Positions 15,084-23,908 are shown, counted from the first letter of the stretch. The stretch: 32,539 nucleotides of DNA from Rubrivivax sp. (GCA_030653505.1 JAURZK010000146.1:1-32539), one strand, 5' to 3'. Notes: generated from the sequence alone by a model not told the origin. Numbers and translations: made by a program.

Positions 15084-17531
15084 ATGCGCTTCTCCCCGAC
15101 CACAGTTGCGGCGTGCGCCTGCACGCTTGCCGCCCTCACCGCCGCCACGGCCAGCCACGCCGTCAGGCCGGACGGCCCGCAGTACCAGGCCCAGGTGATG
15201 CGCACCAGCTACGGCATCCCGCACATCCAGGCCAGCGACTGGGGCAGCCTGGGCTACGGCTACGGTTATGCCTTCGCGCAGGACAACGTCTGCGTGCTGG
15301 CGCGCGAGGCGCTTGCCGCGCAGGGCCGCCAGGCGCGCTATTTCGGCGCCGGCAGCGGCAACGCCACGCTGGCGGCCGATTGGGTCTACGCGATGGTCAA
15401 CAGCGAAGCGCGCGTGAACGCCGCCTGGGCCACGCTCGACAGCGACACCCGCGACCTGCTCAGCGGGTACGCCGCCGGCGTCAACCGCTACCTGCGCGAC
15501 ACCGCGCCCGCCGCGCTGCCGGCCGACTGCCGCAGCCAGCCCTGGGTGCAACCGCTGACGGGCAAGGACGCGCTGAAAGTGCTGCGCAAGCTGCTGGTGC
15601 GCGCCAGCACGGGCAACTTCGTGAGCTCGCTCGTCGGCGCCCAGCCGCCGGCCGCGGCGGCAGGCGCGCGCGGCGCAGCCCCGCACGCGCAGCACGTGGC
15701 ACACGTGGCGGCCGACGACGATGAAGACGTCGCCAAGCTGGACGTGGCGGGCCTGCCCGACTTCAGCCCCGAACGTTTCGGCAGCAACGCCGTCGGCCTG
15801 GGCAGCGACCTCACCGGCGGCGCCGGCGCGCTGCTCGGCAACCCGCACTTCCCGTGGTACGGCATCGAACGTTTCTACGCCGTGCACCTGACCATCCCCG
15901 GCCGCTACGACGCCATGGGCGGCTCGATCTACGGCTTCCCGCTCGTCAACATCGGTTTCAACAAGCATGTGGCGTGGAGCCACACGGTGTCGACCGCGCG
16001 TCGTTTCATCCTGCGTGAACTGACCATCGTGCCGACGGCGCCCACGAACTACGTCGTCGACGGCCAGGTGGTGGCCATGACGCCCGAGACCGTCACCGTC
16101 CAGCTGCTGCTGGGCGACGGCAGCGTGGTGCCGGTGCCGCACACTTTCTGGCACACGCAGTACGGCCCGGTGCTGGTGCCCGCGTCGGCGCCGCAGGCGC
16201 TGTGGACGACGACCAGCGCCTACGCGCTGACCGACGTCAACCTCGAGAACATCCGCGCCTTCCGCCAGTACCGCGAGATGGGCCAGGCGCGCAACCTCGA
16301 CGAGTTCGCTGCCACGTTGCGCCAGCATGCCGGGCTGCCCTGGGTGAACACGGTCGCCGCCGACAGCGGCGGCCAGGCCTTCTACGGCGACATCGGCGCC
16401 ATGCCCAATGTCAGCAACGCCAAGCTGACGGCCTGCATCAAACCCGGTTTTGCGCAGGCGCTGGCGTTGTCGCGTGTGTACGCGCTCGACGGCGCGACCT
16501 CGGCCTGCAACCCGGGCACCGACGCCGACGCACCCGAGCCCGGCATTTTCGGCGCCGCCAACATGCCCGGGCTGATGCGCCGCGACTTCGTGCAGAACTC
16601 CAACGACAGCTACTGGCTGGCCAACCCGGCAGTGCCGCTGGTGGGTTACTCGCAGATCATCGGCGCCGACGAGAACCGGGCGCAGGGCCTGCGCACGCGG
16701 CTGGGCATCACGCAGATCCGCGACCGCATTGCCGGCAGCGACGGCCTGCCCGGCGCCGGCTTCAACCGCCAGTGGCTGCAGGACGTGCTCTACGCCAACC
16801 GCCACCACAGCGCCGAACTCATGCTCGACGGCGTGCTGCAGTTGTGTGCGACGCAGAGCCCCGACGTGGTCATCGGTGGCCAGACGGTCAACGTCGCCCA
16901 GGCCTGCAGCGTGCTGGCCAACTGGGACCGCCGCAACAACGTGGCCAGCGTCGGCGCGCATGTCTGGACCGAGCTCTGGCGGCGCCTGAGCGGCAGCGCC
17001 AGCGCCGGCTTGCCGGCGGTGACGAGCGTGCTCTACGCCGTGCCCTTCAGCGCCGCCGACCCGGTGGCGACGCCGCGCGGGCTGAACGTCGCCAACACCA
17101 GCGTCATCACGCGCACGATGGGCGAGCTGGCCTACACGGTGAAGTTCTACGCCGACAATGCCATCCCGCTCGACCGCCCCTGGGGCCAGGTGCAGTTCGA
17201 CGTGCGCAACGGCCAGGTGCTGCCCATCCACGGGGGTTCGGGCAACTCGGGGGTCTACAACGCCATCACGCCCTCGTCGCTGGTGGCGGGCGTGGGCAAC
17301 ACGCCCGTCCTCGGCGGCACGAGCTACGTGCAGTCGGTCACCTTCACGAACAAGGGGCCCGAGGCGCGCGCCGTGGTGACCTACTCGCAGTCCAGCGACC
17401 CGGCCAACCCGCACTTCGCGGACATGACGGCGCTGTTCTCGAACTACGGCTGGGTGACGCTGCCCTTCGCCGAGGGCGACATCCGCAGCGACCCCAACCT
17501 GACGGTGATCAAGCTGCGCGAGAAGCGCTGA
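15084..17531 (+). CDS. Secreted Ntn-hydrolase acylase (aculeacin/AHL-acylase type)
   Basis: An 815-residue penicillin-amidase-superfamily enzyme. Residues 1-26 are a signal peptide ending in S-H-A, so the protein is periplasmic. The precursor has an alpha chain (V-M-R-T-S-Y-G-I-P-H-I), an Ala/Asp-rich linker (about 185-230) removed on self-cleavage, and a beta chain beginning at Ser234 in F-G-S-N-A-V-G-L-G-S-D, the N-terminal nucleophile. The block L-L-G-N-P-H-F-P-W-Y-G matches acylases such as aculeacin A acylase and PvdQ/QuiP rather than penicillin G acylase. These cleave long-chain acyl amides, including N-acyl-homoserine lactones or siderophore and lipopeptide acyl groups. Substrate here is not known. 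The ATG has CAGGAGA about 9 bases upstream. It is 148 bp after modC and 65 bp before the aldolase-like gene. Confidence 0.92.
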   Translation: MRFSPTTVAACACTLAALTAATASHAVRPDGPQYQAQVMRTSYGIPHIQASDWGSLGYGYGYAFAQDNVCVLAREALAAQGRQARYFGAGSGNATLAADWVYAMVNSEARVNAAWATLDSDTRDLLSGYAAGVNRYLRDTAPAALPADCRSQPWVQPLTGKDALKVLRKLLVRASTGNFVSSLVGAQPPAAAAGARGAAPHAQHVAHVAADDDEDVAKLDVAGLPDFSPERFGSNAVGLGSDLTGGAGALLGNPHFPWYGIERFYAVHLTIPGRYDAMGGSIYGFPLVNIGFNKHVAWSHTVSTARRFILRELTIVPTAPTNYVVDGQVVAMTPETVTVQLLLGDGSVVPVPHTFWHTQYGPVLVPASAPQALWTTTSAYALTDVNLENIRAFRQYREMGQARNLDEFAATLRQHAGLPWVNTVAADSGGQAFYGDIGAMPNVSNAKLTACIKPGFAQALALSRVYALDGATSACNPGTDADAPEPGIFGAANMPGLMRRDFVQNSNDSYWLANPAVPLVGYSQIIGADENRAQGLRTRLGITQIRDRIAGSDGLPGAGFNRQWLQDVLYANRHHSAELMLDGVLQLCATQSPDVVIGGQTVNVAQACSVLANWDRRNNVASVGAHVWTELWRRLSGSASAGLPAVTSVLYAVPFSAADPVATPRGLNVANTSVITRTMGELAYTVKFYADNAIPLDRPWGQVQFDVRNGQVLPIHGGSGNSGVYNAITPSSLVAGVGNTPVLGGTSYVQSVTFTNKGPEARAVVTYSQSSDPANPHFADMTALFSNYGWVTLPFAEGDIRSDPNLTVIKLREKR

Positions 17532-17596
17532 CGACAGACACTGACGGGACACGCCCGCAGGGGCAGGCGCGGTGCGCTGCAGGCACACTGCGAGCC

Positions 17597-18352
17597 ATGC
17601 ACCCCCACGCCCCGGCCCCTGCCCGCACCGAAGGCGAAGTCCGCGCCGACCTCGCCGCCGCCTACCGCCTGGCGGCGATCAACGGCTGGGACGACACCGT
17701 CTACACCCACCTCTCGGCCAGCGTGCCCGGTGAGCCCGGGCACTACCTCATCAACCGCTTCGGCTTGCTCTTCGACGAGGTGTGTGCGTCGAACCTGGTG
17801 AAGGTGAACCTGCACGGGCGCGTGGTCGACGGCTCGGGCGCACGCGTCAACCCCAGCGGCTTTGCCATCCACGGGGCGGTGCACGCGGCGCGGCCCGAGG
17901 TCGGTTGCGTGATCCACCTGCACTCACCCTGGGGCGTGGCCCTGGCCATGCTGCCGGGCGGGCTGCAGCCGACATCGCAATGGGCGATGCGCCTGCACGG
18001 CCGCCTGGGCCGCCACCCCTACGAAGGGCTGGCACTGGGCGCTGAAGAACAGCAGCGGCTGGTGGCCGCCCTGGGCACGCTCGACGGGCTGATCCTCGAG
18101 CACCACGGCCCGCTGGTGGTGGGCCGGACCGTGGCCGAGGCCTACATGCTCATGCACATCCTGGAGCGTGCGGCGCAGGCGCAGTTGCGCGCGATGGCAG
18201 CCCACGGCGTTGTGCTGCCCGGCGTGGGCGAGGCGCTGGCGCAGCGCACTTACAGTCAGTGGGTCGGCGAAGGCAGCGAACTCGACGGTGATGTCGAATT
18301 GCCCGCCCTGCTGCGCCGCCTGGGCCGCATCGCGCCCGGTTTCCGTGACTGA
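17597..18352 (+). CDS. Class II aldolase/adducin family protein
   Basis: A 251-residue metal-dependent protein with the class II aldolase fold. The zinc-site motif H-L-H-S-P (His107, His109) and a third His in L-E-H-H-G-P-L-V-V-G (about 170) are present, with T-H-L-S-A near the N-terminus and A-I-H-G-A-V-H-A-A-R-P typical of the adducin-like subgroup. The catalytic Glu of fuculose aldolase is not seen at the usual place, so a different carbon-carbon cleavage or a decarboxylation is as likely. The start ATG at 17597 follows the acylase by 65 bp. The tautomerase gene begins 16 bp after the stop, so these two are very likely co-transcribed, and the CoA-transferase and permease follow in the same direction. 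Confidence 0.9.
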   Translation: MHPHAPAPARTEGEVRADLAAAYRLAAINGWDDTVYTHLSASVPGEPGHYLINRFGLLFDEVCASNLVKVNLHGRVVDGSGARVNPSGFAIHGAVHAARPEVGCVIHLHSPWGVALAMLPGGLQPTSQWAMRLHGRLGRHPYEGLALGAEEQQRLVAALGTLDGLILEHHGPLVVGRTVAEAYMLMHILERAAQAQLRAMAAHGVVLPGVGEALAQRTYSQWVGEGSELDGDVELPALLRRLGRIAPGFRD

Positions 18353-18368
18353 CCGAGAGAGACTGAAC

Positions 18369-18575
18369 ATGCCTACCATTCGCGTCGAACTCTTTGCCGG
18401 CCGTACGGTCGAGCAGAAACGCGCCCTGGCGCAGGCCCTCACCGAGGCTGCCGTGAAGACGCTGGGCGGCTCGCCCGACGGCGTCGACGTGGTGTTCTAT
18501 GACGTCGAACGCCACGACTGGGCCACCGGCGGGCAGTTGTGGAGCGACAAGGCACCGCCGAAGCCGGTGGGCTGA
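18369..18575 (+). CDS. Tautomerase, 4-oxalocrotonate tautomerase family
   Basis: A 68-residue protein. After Met removal Pro1 (M-P-T-I-R-V) is the catalytic base, and Arg11 of 4-oxalocrotonate tautomerase is kept (F-A-G-R-T). The position corresponding to Arg39 is Asp (G-V-D-V-V-F), and Trp takes the place of Phe50 (H-D-W-A-T-G-G). The aligned residues are my own count. The loss of Arg39 argues against a true 4-oxalocrotonate tautomerase and for another substrate in the family. It would act as a cytoplasmic oligomer on an enol or dicarbonyl intermediate. It starts 16 bp after the aldolase-like gene, with a GAGAGA upstream, and the 96-bp gap to the CoA-transferase holds no gene. Confidence 0.92.
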   Translation: MPTIRVELFAGRTVEQKRALAQALTEAAVKTLGGSPDGVDVVFYDVERHDWATGGQLWSDKAPPKPVG

Positions 18576-18671
18576 ACGATGCTGCCAGGTTGTCGGGTGC
18601 AGCGCTGTACGGCATGAGACCCGAGGCCGGCCGGCCCAAGGGCTTCGTGCGCACAGGGCGTGAGGCGGTGC

Positions 18672-19901
18672 ATGGCTGAGCCGCTGCCGCTGGCCGGCCT
18701 GCGCGTGGTCGAGTTCACGCACATGGTGATGGGCCCCACCTGCGGCATGATCCTGGCCGACCTGGGCGCCGACGTCGTCAAAGTCGAGCCACTGGCCGGC
18801 GACAACACGCGCCGGCTGCAGGGTTCGGGTGCCGGCTTCTTCCCGATGTTCAACCGCAACAAGCGCAGCCTGGCGGTGGACGTGAAGGACCCGCGCGGCC
18901 GCGAGATCGTGCTGAAACTCGTCGCTGGCGCCGACGTCTTCAGCGAGAACTTCAAGGCCGGCACGGTGGAGCGTTTGGGCTTCGGCGCGGATGCGCTGAA
19001 GACGCTGAACCCGCGCCTGATCCACGTCTCGCACAAGGGCTACCTGCCCGGCCCCTACGAACACCGTACGGCGCTAGACGAGGTGGTGCAGATGATGGGC
19101 GGCCTGGCCTACATGACCGGCCCCGAAGGCCGGCCGCTGCGCGCCGGCGCCAGCGTCAACGACATCATGGGCGGCATGTTCGGTGCCATCGGCGTGCTGG
19201 CCGCGCTGCAGCAGCGCGACAGTGTGCGCAACGGCAGCGGCCGCGGGCAGCAGGTGAGCAGCGCGCTGTTCGAGAACAACGTCTTCCTCGTCGCGCAGCA
19301 CATGATGCAGTTCGCGGTGACCGGCCAGCCCGCCGCGCCCATGCCCGGCCGCATCAGCGCCTGGGCGCTGTACGACGTGTTCGACGTCAAGGACGGTTCG
19401 CAGATTTTCCTGGCCGCGGTGAGCGACACGCAGTGGGCACTGCTGTGCCGCGACTTCGGTTTCGACGACCTGGCCGCCGATGCCCGCCTGGCAAGCAACA
19501 ACGCCCGCGTGGCGGCACGCAGCTGGATGCTGCCGCTGCTGCGCGAACGCCTTGCCGCCTTCACGGCCGATGAACTGGCGCGCCGCTTCGAGGCCATCGG
19601 CCTGCCTTACGCGCCGATCACGCGGCCGCAGGAACTCTTCGACGATCCGCACCTGCTGGCCACCGGCGGGCTGGCGCCCGTCACCGTGCCGGCCGACGCC
19701 AGCGCCGCCGGTCACGCCTTCGACACGCGCATGGCGCTGCTGCCGCTGGCGCTGGACGGCCGGCGCCTGCCCGTGCGCCTGCCGCCGCCGGCCTTGGGTG
19801 CGCAGACGCGGAACCTGCTGCGTGAGCTGGGCTACGCCGACGAAACGATCCAAGCGCTGCAGGCGGCGCAGGTGGTGGGCATGCCGGCCGGCGCGGCCTG
19901 A
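18672..19901 (+). CDS. Family III CoA-transferase (CaiB/BaiF)
   Basis: A 409-residue formyl-CoA-transferase-like enzyme, moving CoA between carboxylic acids. The N-terminal L-A-G-L-R-V-V-E-F-T-H, G-P-T-C-G-M-I-L-A-D-L-G-A-D-V-V-K-V-E-P and N-R-N-K-R-S-L-A-V-D are family hallmarks. The catalytic Asp is Asp164 in A-S-V-N-D-I-M-G-G-M-F-G. I chose the ATG at 18672; the GTG at 18660 in the same frame is less likely, and GAGG lies just before the ATG. The gene follows the aldolase-like/tautomerase pair and precedes the permease, which suggests CoA activation of an organic acid that the permease imports. The acid is not identifiable. Confidence 0.93.
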   Translation: MAEPLPLAGLRVVEFTHMVMGPTCGMILADLGADVVKVEPLAGDNTRRLQGSGAGFFPMFNRNKRSLAVDVKDPRGREIVLKLVAGADVFSENFKAGTVERLGFGADALKTLNPRLIHVSHKGYLPGPYEHRTALDEVVQMMGGLAYMTGPEGRPLRAGASVNDIMGGMFGAIGVLAALQQRDSVRNGSGRGQQVSSALFENNVFLVAQHMMQFAVTGQPAAPMPGRISAWALYDVFDVKDGSQIFLAAVSDTQWALLCRDFGFDDLAADARLASNNARVAARSWMLPLLRERLAAFTADELARRFEAIGLPYAPITRPQELFDDPHLLATGGLAPVTVPADASAAGHAFDTRMALLPLALDGRRLPVRLPPPALGAQTRNLLRELGYADETIQALQAAQVVGMPAGAA

Positions 19902-19986
19902 ATCGCGCCCCGCCGAGGGACCCCGGCCTGTCAGCGGCGGCGTCTGCACGCGCCGTGCGAGCATCGCGGGAACACACCCCCGCCCC

Positions 19987-21330
19987 ATGGACCTGCCCCG
20001 CCTGCCGCCCCTGGATCACCTGCCCGCGTTGCCGACGCTGCCCGAGTTGCAGGCGCTGGCGCCACGGGCCATCGACTGGGGTGTGGTGGCGCTGTTCGGC
20101 GTCGTCTACCTCGGCATGTTCCTGGGCGGGCTGCCGCGGTTGAAGCTCGACCGTTCGGGCGTCGCCTTGCTGGGTGCCATCGCGATGATCGCGCTGACGG
20201 GCATGCCGATGGCCGAGGCCGCGGCTGCGGTCGACCTGCCGACCATCGTGCTGCTCTTCTCCTTCATGGTGGTCTCTGCGCAGATGCGCTTGGGCGGCTT
20301 CTACACCGCCGTCACGCGCGCCGTGGGGACGCTGCCCCTGCCGCGCGCCGGCCTGCTGGCAGTGCTGATCGCCGTGGCGGGGGCGCTGTCGGCGGTGTTC
20401 TCCAACGACATCATCTGCCTGGCGATGACACCCGTGGTGGCGAGGCTGTGTCTGCGCCGCGGCCTGGACCCGCTGCCCTTCCTCATCGCCCTGGCCTGCG
20501 CGGCCAACATCGGCTCGGCCGCCACGCTCATCGGCAACCCGCAGAACATGCTCATCGGCTCGGTGCTGAAGCTGCACTTCGGCGACTACCTGCGCGTGGC
20601 ACTGCTGCCGGTGGCTTCCAGCCTGGTGCTGCTGTGGGCCTGGCTGGCCTTCGGGCCCGGTGCGCGCCAGGCCGCGGGGATATCGCCCTGGCCCGGGAGC
20701 GCGGTGCCGGCGGCCGATGACTTGCGCGACGCCAGCACCGACCCGCCCTTCGACCGCTTCCAGACCTTCAAGGGCCTGACGGTGGCACTGCTGCTGATGT
20801 TCGTCTTCCTGTTCACCGACTGGCCGCGCGACGTCGCTGCGCTGGTGGGTGCGGGTGTGTTGCTGCTCAGCCGCCGGCTGCACTCGGCGCAGGTGATGGG
20901 CTTCGTCGACTGGCAGCTGCTGCTGCTGTTCATCGGCCTGTTCGTCGTCAACCACGCCTTCCAGCACACCGGGCTGGCGGCCGATGCGGTGGTGGCGCTG
21001 GCCGCGCGTGGTGTGCACCTGAACGACCCCGGGCCACTGCTGGTGCTGGGCGCGCTGCTGTCGAACCTGGTCTCCAACGTGCCGGCGGTGATGCTGCTGC
21101 TGCCGCACCTGGACGGCCCGGGCGCGCAGCGCGCCGGCATGCTTCTGGCGCTGGCCAGCACCTTCGCCGGCAACCTGCTGCTCGTGGGTTCGGTCGCCAA
21201 CCTCATCGTCGTCGACCTCGCCGAGAAGGCCGGCATACCCATACACTGGCGGCGTCACGCACGCACCGGCATCCCGGTGACGCTGGCTTCGCTGGCTGTG
21301 CTGTGGGGGTGCTTCGTCGTCTGGGCGTGA
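19987..21330 (+). CDS. SLC13/ArsB-type ion transporter permease
   Basis: A 447-residue integral membrane protein of the ion transporter superfamily (SLC13, ArsB and NhaD relatives). It has about 11 hydrophobic helices and the paired hairpin motifs of the fold: F-S-N-D-I-I-C-L-A-M-T-P and I-G-N-P-Q-N-M-L-I-G in the first half, N-L-V-S-N-V-P-A-V-M-L-L-L-P and F-A-G-N-L-L-L-V-G-S-V-A-N-L in the second. Substrates in this superfamily include dicarboxylates, arsenite and sodium, and sequence alone does not decide. The location behind a CoA-transferase favours an organic anion. The ATG at 19987 begins M-D-L-P-R-L-P-P; the frame extends back into the CoA-transferase gene but reads as a shadow there. 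Confidence 0.9.
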   Translation: MDLPRLPPLDHLPALPTLPELQALAPRAIDWGVVALFGVVYLGMFLGGLPRLKLDRSGVALLGAIAMIALTGMPMAEAAAAVDLPTIVLLFSFMVVSAQMRLGGFYTAVTRAVGTLPLPRAGLLAVLIAVAGALSAVFSNDIICLAMTPVVARLCLRRGLDPLPFLIALACAANIGSAATLIGNPQNMLIGSVLKLHFGDYLRVALLPVASSLVLLWAWLAFGPGARQAAGISPWPGSAVPAADDLRDASTDPPFDRFQTFKGLTVALLLMFVFLFTDWPRDVAALVGAGVLLLSRRLHSAQVMGFVDWQLLLLFIGLFVVNHAFQHTGLAADAVVALAARGVHLNDPGPLLVLGALLSNLVSNVPAVMLLLPHLDGPGAQRAGMLLALASTFAGNLLLVGSVANLIVVDLAEKAGIPIHWRRHARTGIPVTLASLAVLWGCFVVWA

Positions 21331-21444
21331 AGCCGCTCGACGCCCACGCGCCGGCGGCCTGCGCGTCGACCAGCAACTGCCCGTGCCGTGGCGCGTCCGG
21401 CGCCGATCAGGCGCTGGATCAGACGCTGGCTCGGGCGCTGCGGA

Positions 21445-22104
21445 TCAGGCTGCGGGTTCGCGCAGGAAGATCTCGACGCGGCGGTTGCGCGCGCGGCCCT
21501 GGTCGGTGGCGTTGTCGGCCACCGGCTCTCGTTCGCCGCGGCCGGCTGTCTGCACGTGCGAAGCGGGCACGCCGCGCGCCGTGAGGTAGTCGCGCACACT
21601 GTTGGCACGCGCCACCGACAGCGGGTCGTTGATCGCCGGCGAGCCCGAGCTGTCGGTGTGGCCGATGATGTTCACGCGCGCGTTCGGGTCGCCGCGCAAC
21701 TGCTCGGCGAAGGGGTCGAGCACGTTGCGCATCTCGGGGCGGATGGCGGCGCTGTTCAGGTCGAACGAGACGTCGTTGGGGATGTTCAGCTTGAGCTGGT
21801 CGTCGGCCGTGCGGCTGACCTCGACACCGGTGCCGCGTGTGGCCTGCTCCAGCACGACGCGGCGGTCTTCCTGGCGCTTGGACCAGACGTTGCCGATCAC
21901 CGCACCCAGGGCGCCGCCGATGACGGCGCCGGTGCCGGCCTTGCCGCCCGTGGCCGAGCCGACGACGGCCCCCGCCACCGCGCCAACGCCGGCGCCGGTG
22001 GCCGTGCCTTGCTGGCGTTCGCTCATGTTGCCGCAGCCGGTGGCCAGCAGGGCGGCCAGGGTCACCGTGGCGATGGCCGCCTTCGAGATGTTCGTGTGTT
22101 TCAT
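21445..22104 (-). CDS. OmpA-family lipoprotein with glycine-zipper segment
   Basis: A 219-residue outer-membrane lipoprotein. A signal peptide ends in a lipobox A-T-G-C (Cys24). Residues about 36-72 form a glycine zipper (G-A-G-V-G-A-V-A-G-A-V-V-G, then G-G-A-L-G-A-V-I-G), likely membrane-inserting or oligomerising. The C-terminal OmpA domain (about 105-215) carries F-D-L-N-S-A-A-I-R-P, G-H-T-D-S-S-G, the peptidoglycan-contact region N-D-P-L-S-V-A-R-A-N-S-V-R and G-R-G-E-R-E-P-V-A. It would tie the outer membrane to peptidoglycan. It is like the YfiB/YiaD group, though no partner (YfiN/YfiR) is near. On the minus strand it follows the DUF2062 gene by 121 bp, a gap that holds two short GC hairpins (22119-22134, 22139-22155). 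Confidence 0.92.
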   Translation of the reverse strand: MKHTNISKAAIATVTLAALLATGCGNMSERQQGTATGAGVGAVAGAVVGSATGGKAGTGAVIGGALGAVIGNVWSKRQEDRRVVLEQATRGTGVEVSRTADDQLKLNIPNDVSFDLNSAAIRPEMRNVLDPFAEQLRGDPNARVNIIGHTDSSGSPAINDPLSVARANSVRDYLTARGVPASHVQTAGRGEREPVADNATDQGRARNRRVEIFLREPAA

Positions 22105-22225
22105 GGGTTTGCGCTTCCAGCGCCCTCGGGCGCTCTGCGCGGGCGACGCGCCCGCTTGCCCGATTCTGTTGCCGGGTGCGGGGCCCGGCCATCGGCGCCG
22201 GGCGTCATCCCCTGTCGGCGGAGGC

Positions 22226-22798
22226 CTACAAGCGACGCCCGTTGCTGCCGTCCGCGGCGGCGCGCAGCCTGCGGCGACGTGTCCACCACACCTTCGCCGC
22301 CCAGGCCCACGAGATCCCGAAGTAGGTCAGCAGCCCGATGCCGGAGGCGAGGATGGCCAGCCCCAGCAGCAGCGGCTTGCCCACGCCTGCCAGGCCGAGC
22401 TTCAGCCGCTGCCACCAGCTTGCGCCGGCGGGTGCGTCGGCGGCATCCGCCAATGCTGGCGGCTGCTGGTGGCTGCCCACGTTTTCGCCCAGCAGCGCGC
22501 TGCCCAGGCGCCAGGCGGCGTAGTACACGGGCCCGAAGGTCACCGGGTTGGTGACCAGCGTGCTGGCCACCGCGGCCGGCACGTTGGCACGCAGCACCAC
22601 CGCGGCGGCAGCACTGAAGGGTATCTGCGCCACCGGGATCAGCAGGCCGAAGAAGATGCCCAGCGCCATGCCCAGCGCCAGCCCGCGGCGGCTGAAGTGC
22701 CACAGCCGCGGGTGCTGCAGATGTGGCCCCAGCCAGCGCAGCCAGCGGTTGCGCTGGATGGTCTCGGGGCTGGGCAGGAAACGTTGCAGTCTGCGCAT
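22226..22798 (-). CDS. DUF2062 membrane protein
   Basis: A 190-residue inner-membrane protein of the DUF2062 family, without an assigned function. The N-terminal basic stretch (M-R-R-L-Q-R-F-L-P-S) leads to the family core G-M-A-L-G-I-F-F-G-L-L-I-P-V-A-Q-I-P-F-S-A-A-A-A and the conserved N-P-V-T-F-G-P-V-Y-Y-A-A. Two or three further hydrophobic segments follow, and the C-terminus is basic (T-R-R-R-R-L-R). The start ATG at 22798 is 38 bp after the stop of the reductase-like gene, so the two may be co-transcribed. The frame upstream of the ATG overlaps the reductase gene and is not coding. Confidence 0.88.
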   Translation of the reverse strand: MRRLQRFLPSPETIQRNRWLRWLGPHLQHPRLWHFSRRGLALGMALGIFFGLLIPVAQIPFSAAAAVVLRANVPAAVASTLVTNPVTFGPVYYAAWRLGSALLGENVGSHQQPPALADAADAPAGASWWQRLKLGLAGVGKPLLLGLAILASGIGLLTYFGISWAWAAKVWWTRRRRLRAAADGSNGRRL

Positions 22799-22836
22799 CG
22801 GGTGGGGTTGCGGGCTGGGGTTCGACGTGCTGCGCC

Positions 22837-23835
22837 TCAGCGGCGTGCGGTGACTTCGGCTGACGAGGCCACATTCGCCGTTGCGGCCGGTCCGGCCGTC
22901 TCTGCCAATTGCACCAGAGCGGTCAAGGCCTGGTTCACCGGGGTGACGATGCCCAGCGCGGCGCCGCGCCGCACGACATGGCCGTTGAGGTGCTGGATCT
23001 CGGTGCGCCGGCCGCGCGCCAGGTCCTGCGCCATCGACGAACGCTGCCCCGGCATGGTGGTCGCGATGCGCGCCACCGCGGCGAGCAGGGTGTGCGTCGA
23101 CAGCGCAAAGCCTTCGGCGCGTGCCACCGCCACGGCCTCGTGCACGACGGCCTGCTGCAACGCCAGCACTGCCGGCAGCGCGGCCATCTGCGCGTAGCTG
23201 GACTGCGCCAGCGCCGAGACGGCGTTGCAGGCGCAGTTCACCACCAGCTTGGCCCACAGCTCGGTCATCACACTGGCCGAGAGGCGCACCGCGACCCCGG
23301 CCCCGGTGAACAGCTCGGCCACCGCCTGCAACTGCCTTTCGGCAGCCTCGGACGTGGCGCCGGCAGGCCCGACGACGACTTCACCGCCGCCAAAGTGCTG
23401 CACCACGCCGGGCGCCGGCATGGCCGTGGCGGCGTAGACCACCACCGGCATCACGGTCTGGCGCAGGTGGCGGGCCAGTGTGTCGACGTTCTCGACACCG
23501 TTCTGCAGGCTCAGCACCAGGGCATCGTCGTCGAGCAGCGGTGCCAGCGCGCGGGCGACCTCTTCGGTGTCGCCACACTTCACGCACACCAGCACCAGGT
23601 CGGCGCCCTGCACGCCGGCCAGTTCCGTGGTGGCGCTGGGGTGGACGGTGACGCTGCCGCCTGCACGCAGCAGCTGCAGCCCCTGGCGCTGCACGGCCTG
23701 CACGTGCGCCGCGCGGCCGATCAAGGTGACGCGCTGGCCGGCCAGCGACAACCGGCCGCCGAACCAGCTGCCCACGGCACCCGCCCCGACGACGGCGATG
23801 GCGCGCAAGGGGGCTGGTGATGGGTTCTCGGGCAT
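22837..23835 (-). CDS. 2-dehydropantoate 2-reductase family protein (PanE/ApbA)
   Basis: A 332-residue NADPH-dependent enzyme, related to ketopantoate reductase of pantothenate and CoA synthesis. The Rossmann motif is V-V-G-A-G-A-V-G-S-W-F-G-G (Gly17 to Gly22). The catalytic Lys is Lys196 in E-L-W-A-K-L-V-V-N, with Asn200 beside it, followed by N-A-V-S-A-L. The C-terminal block S-S-M-A-Q-D-L-A-R-G-R-R-T-E-I is intact. Bacteria often carry several paralogues of this family that reduce other 2-oxo acids, so the panE symbol is withheld. ATG at 23835; divergent from the SlyX gene, with a 73-bp spacer. It is the first gene of a minus-strand set with DUF2062 and perhaps the OmpA lipoprotein. Confidence 0.9.
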   Translation of the reverse strand: MPENPSPAPLRAIAVVGAGAVGSWFGGRLSLAGQRVTLIGRAAHVQAVQRQGLQLLRAGGSVTVHPSATTELAGVQGADLVLVCVKCGDTEEVARALAPLLDDDALVLSLQNGVENVDTLARHLRQTVMPVVVYAATAMPAPGVVQHFGGGEVVVGPAGATSEAAERQLQAVAELFTGAGVAVRLSASVMTELWAKLVVNCACNAVSALAQSSYAQMAALPAVLALQQAVVHEAVAVARAEGFALSTHTLLAAVARIATTMPGQRSSMAQDLARGRRTEIQHLNGHVVRRGAALGIVTPVNQALTALVQLAETAGPAATANVASSAEVTARR

Positions 23836-23908
23836 GGGTGGTGGCTATCGGGGCCCCCGCATCTTGCCAGCACGCTGCGTGCCGTTGTCGATGGCGTCCA
23901 ATACGCGC

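Noticed and set aside
15006..17588. An 860-codon open frame on the minus strand opposite the acylase
   Set aside because: It is Arg/His/Val-rich with no family features and mirrors the GC-rich third positions of the well-supported acylase; a typical antisense shadow.
19681..21258. A 525-codon minus-strand open frame over the permease
   Set aside because: Gln/His/Arg-rich composition typical of antisense frames; the plus-strand permease is clear.
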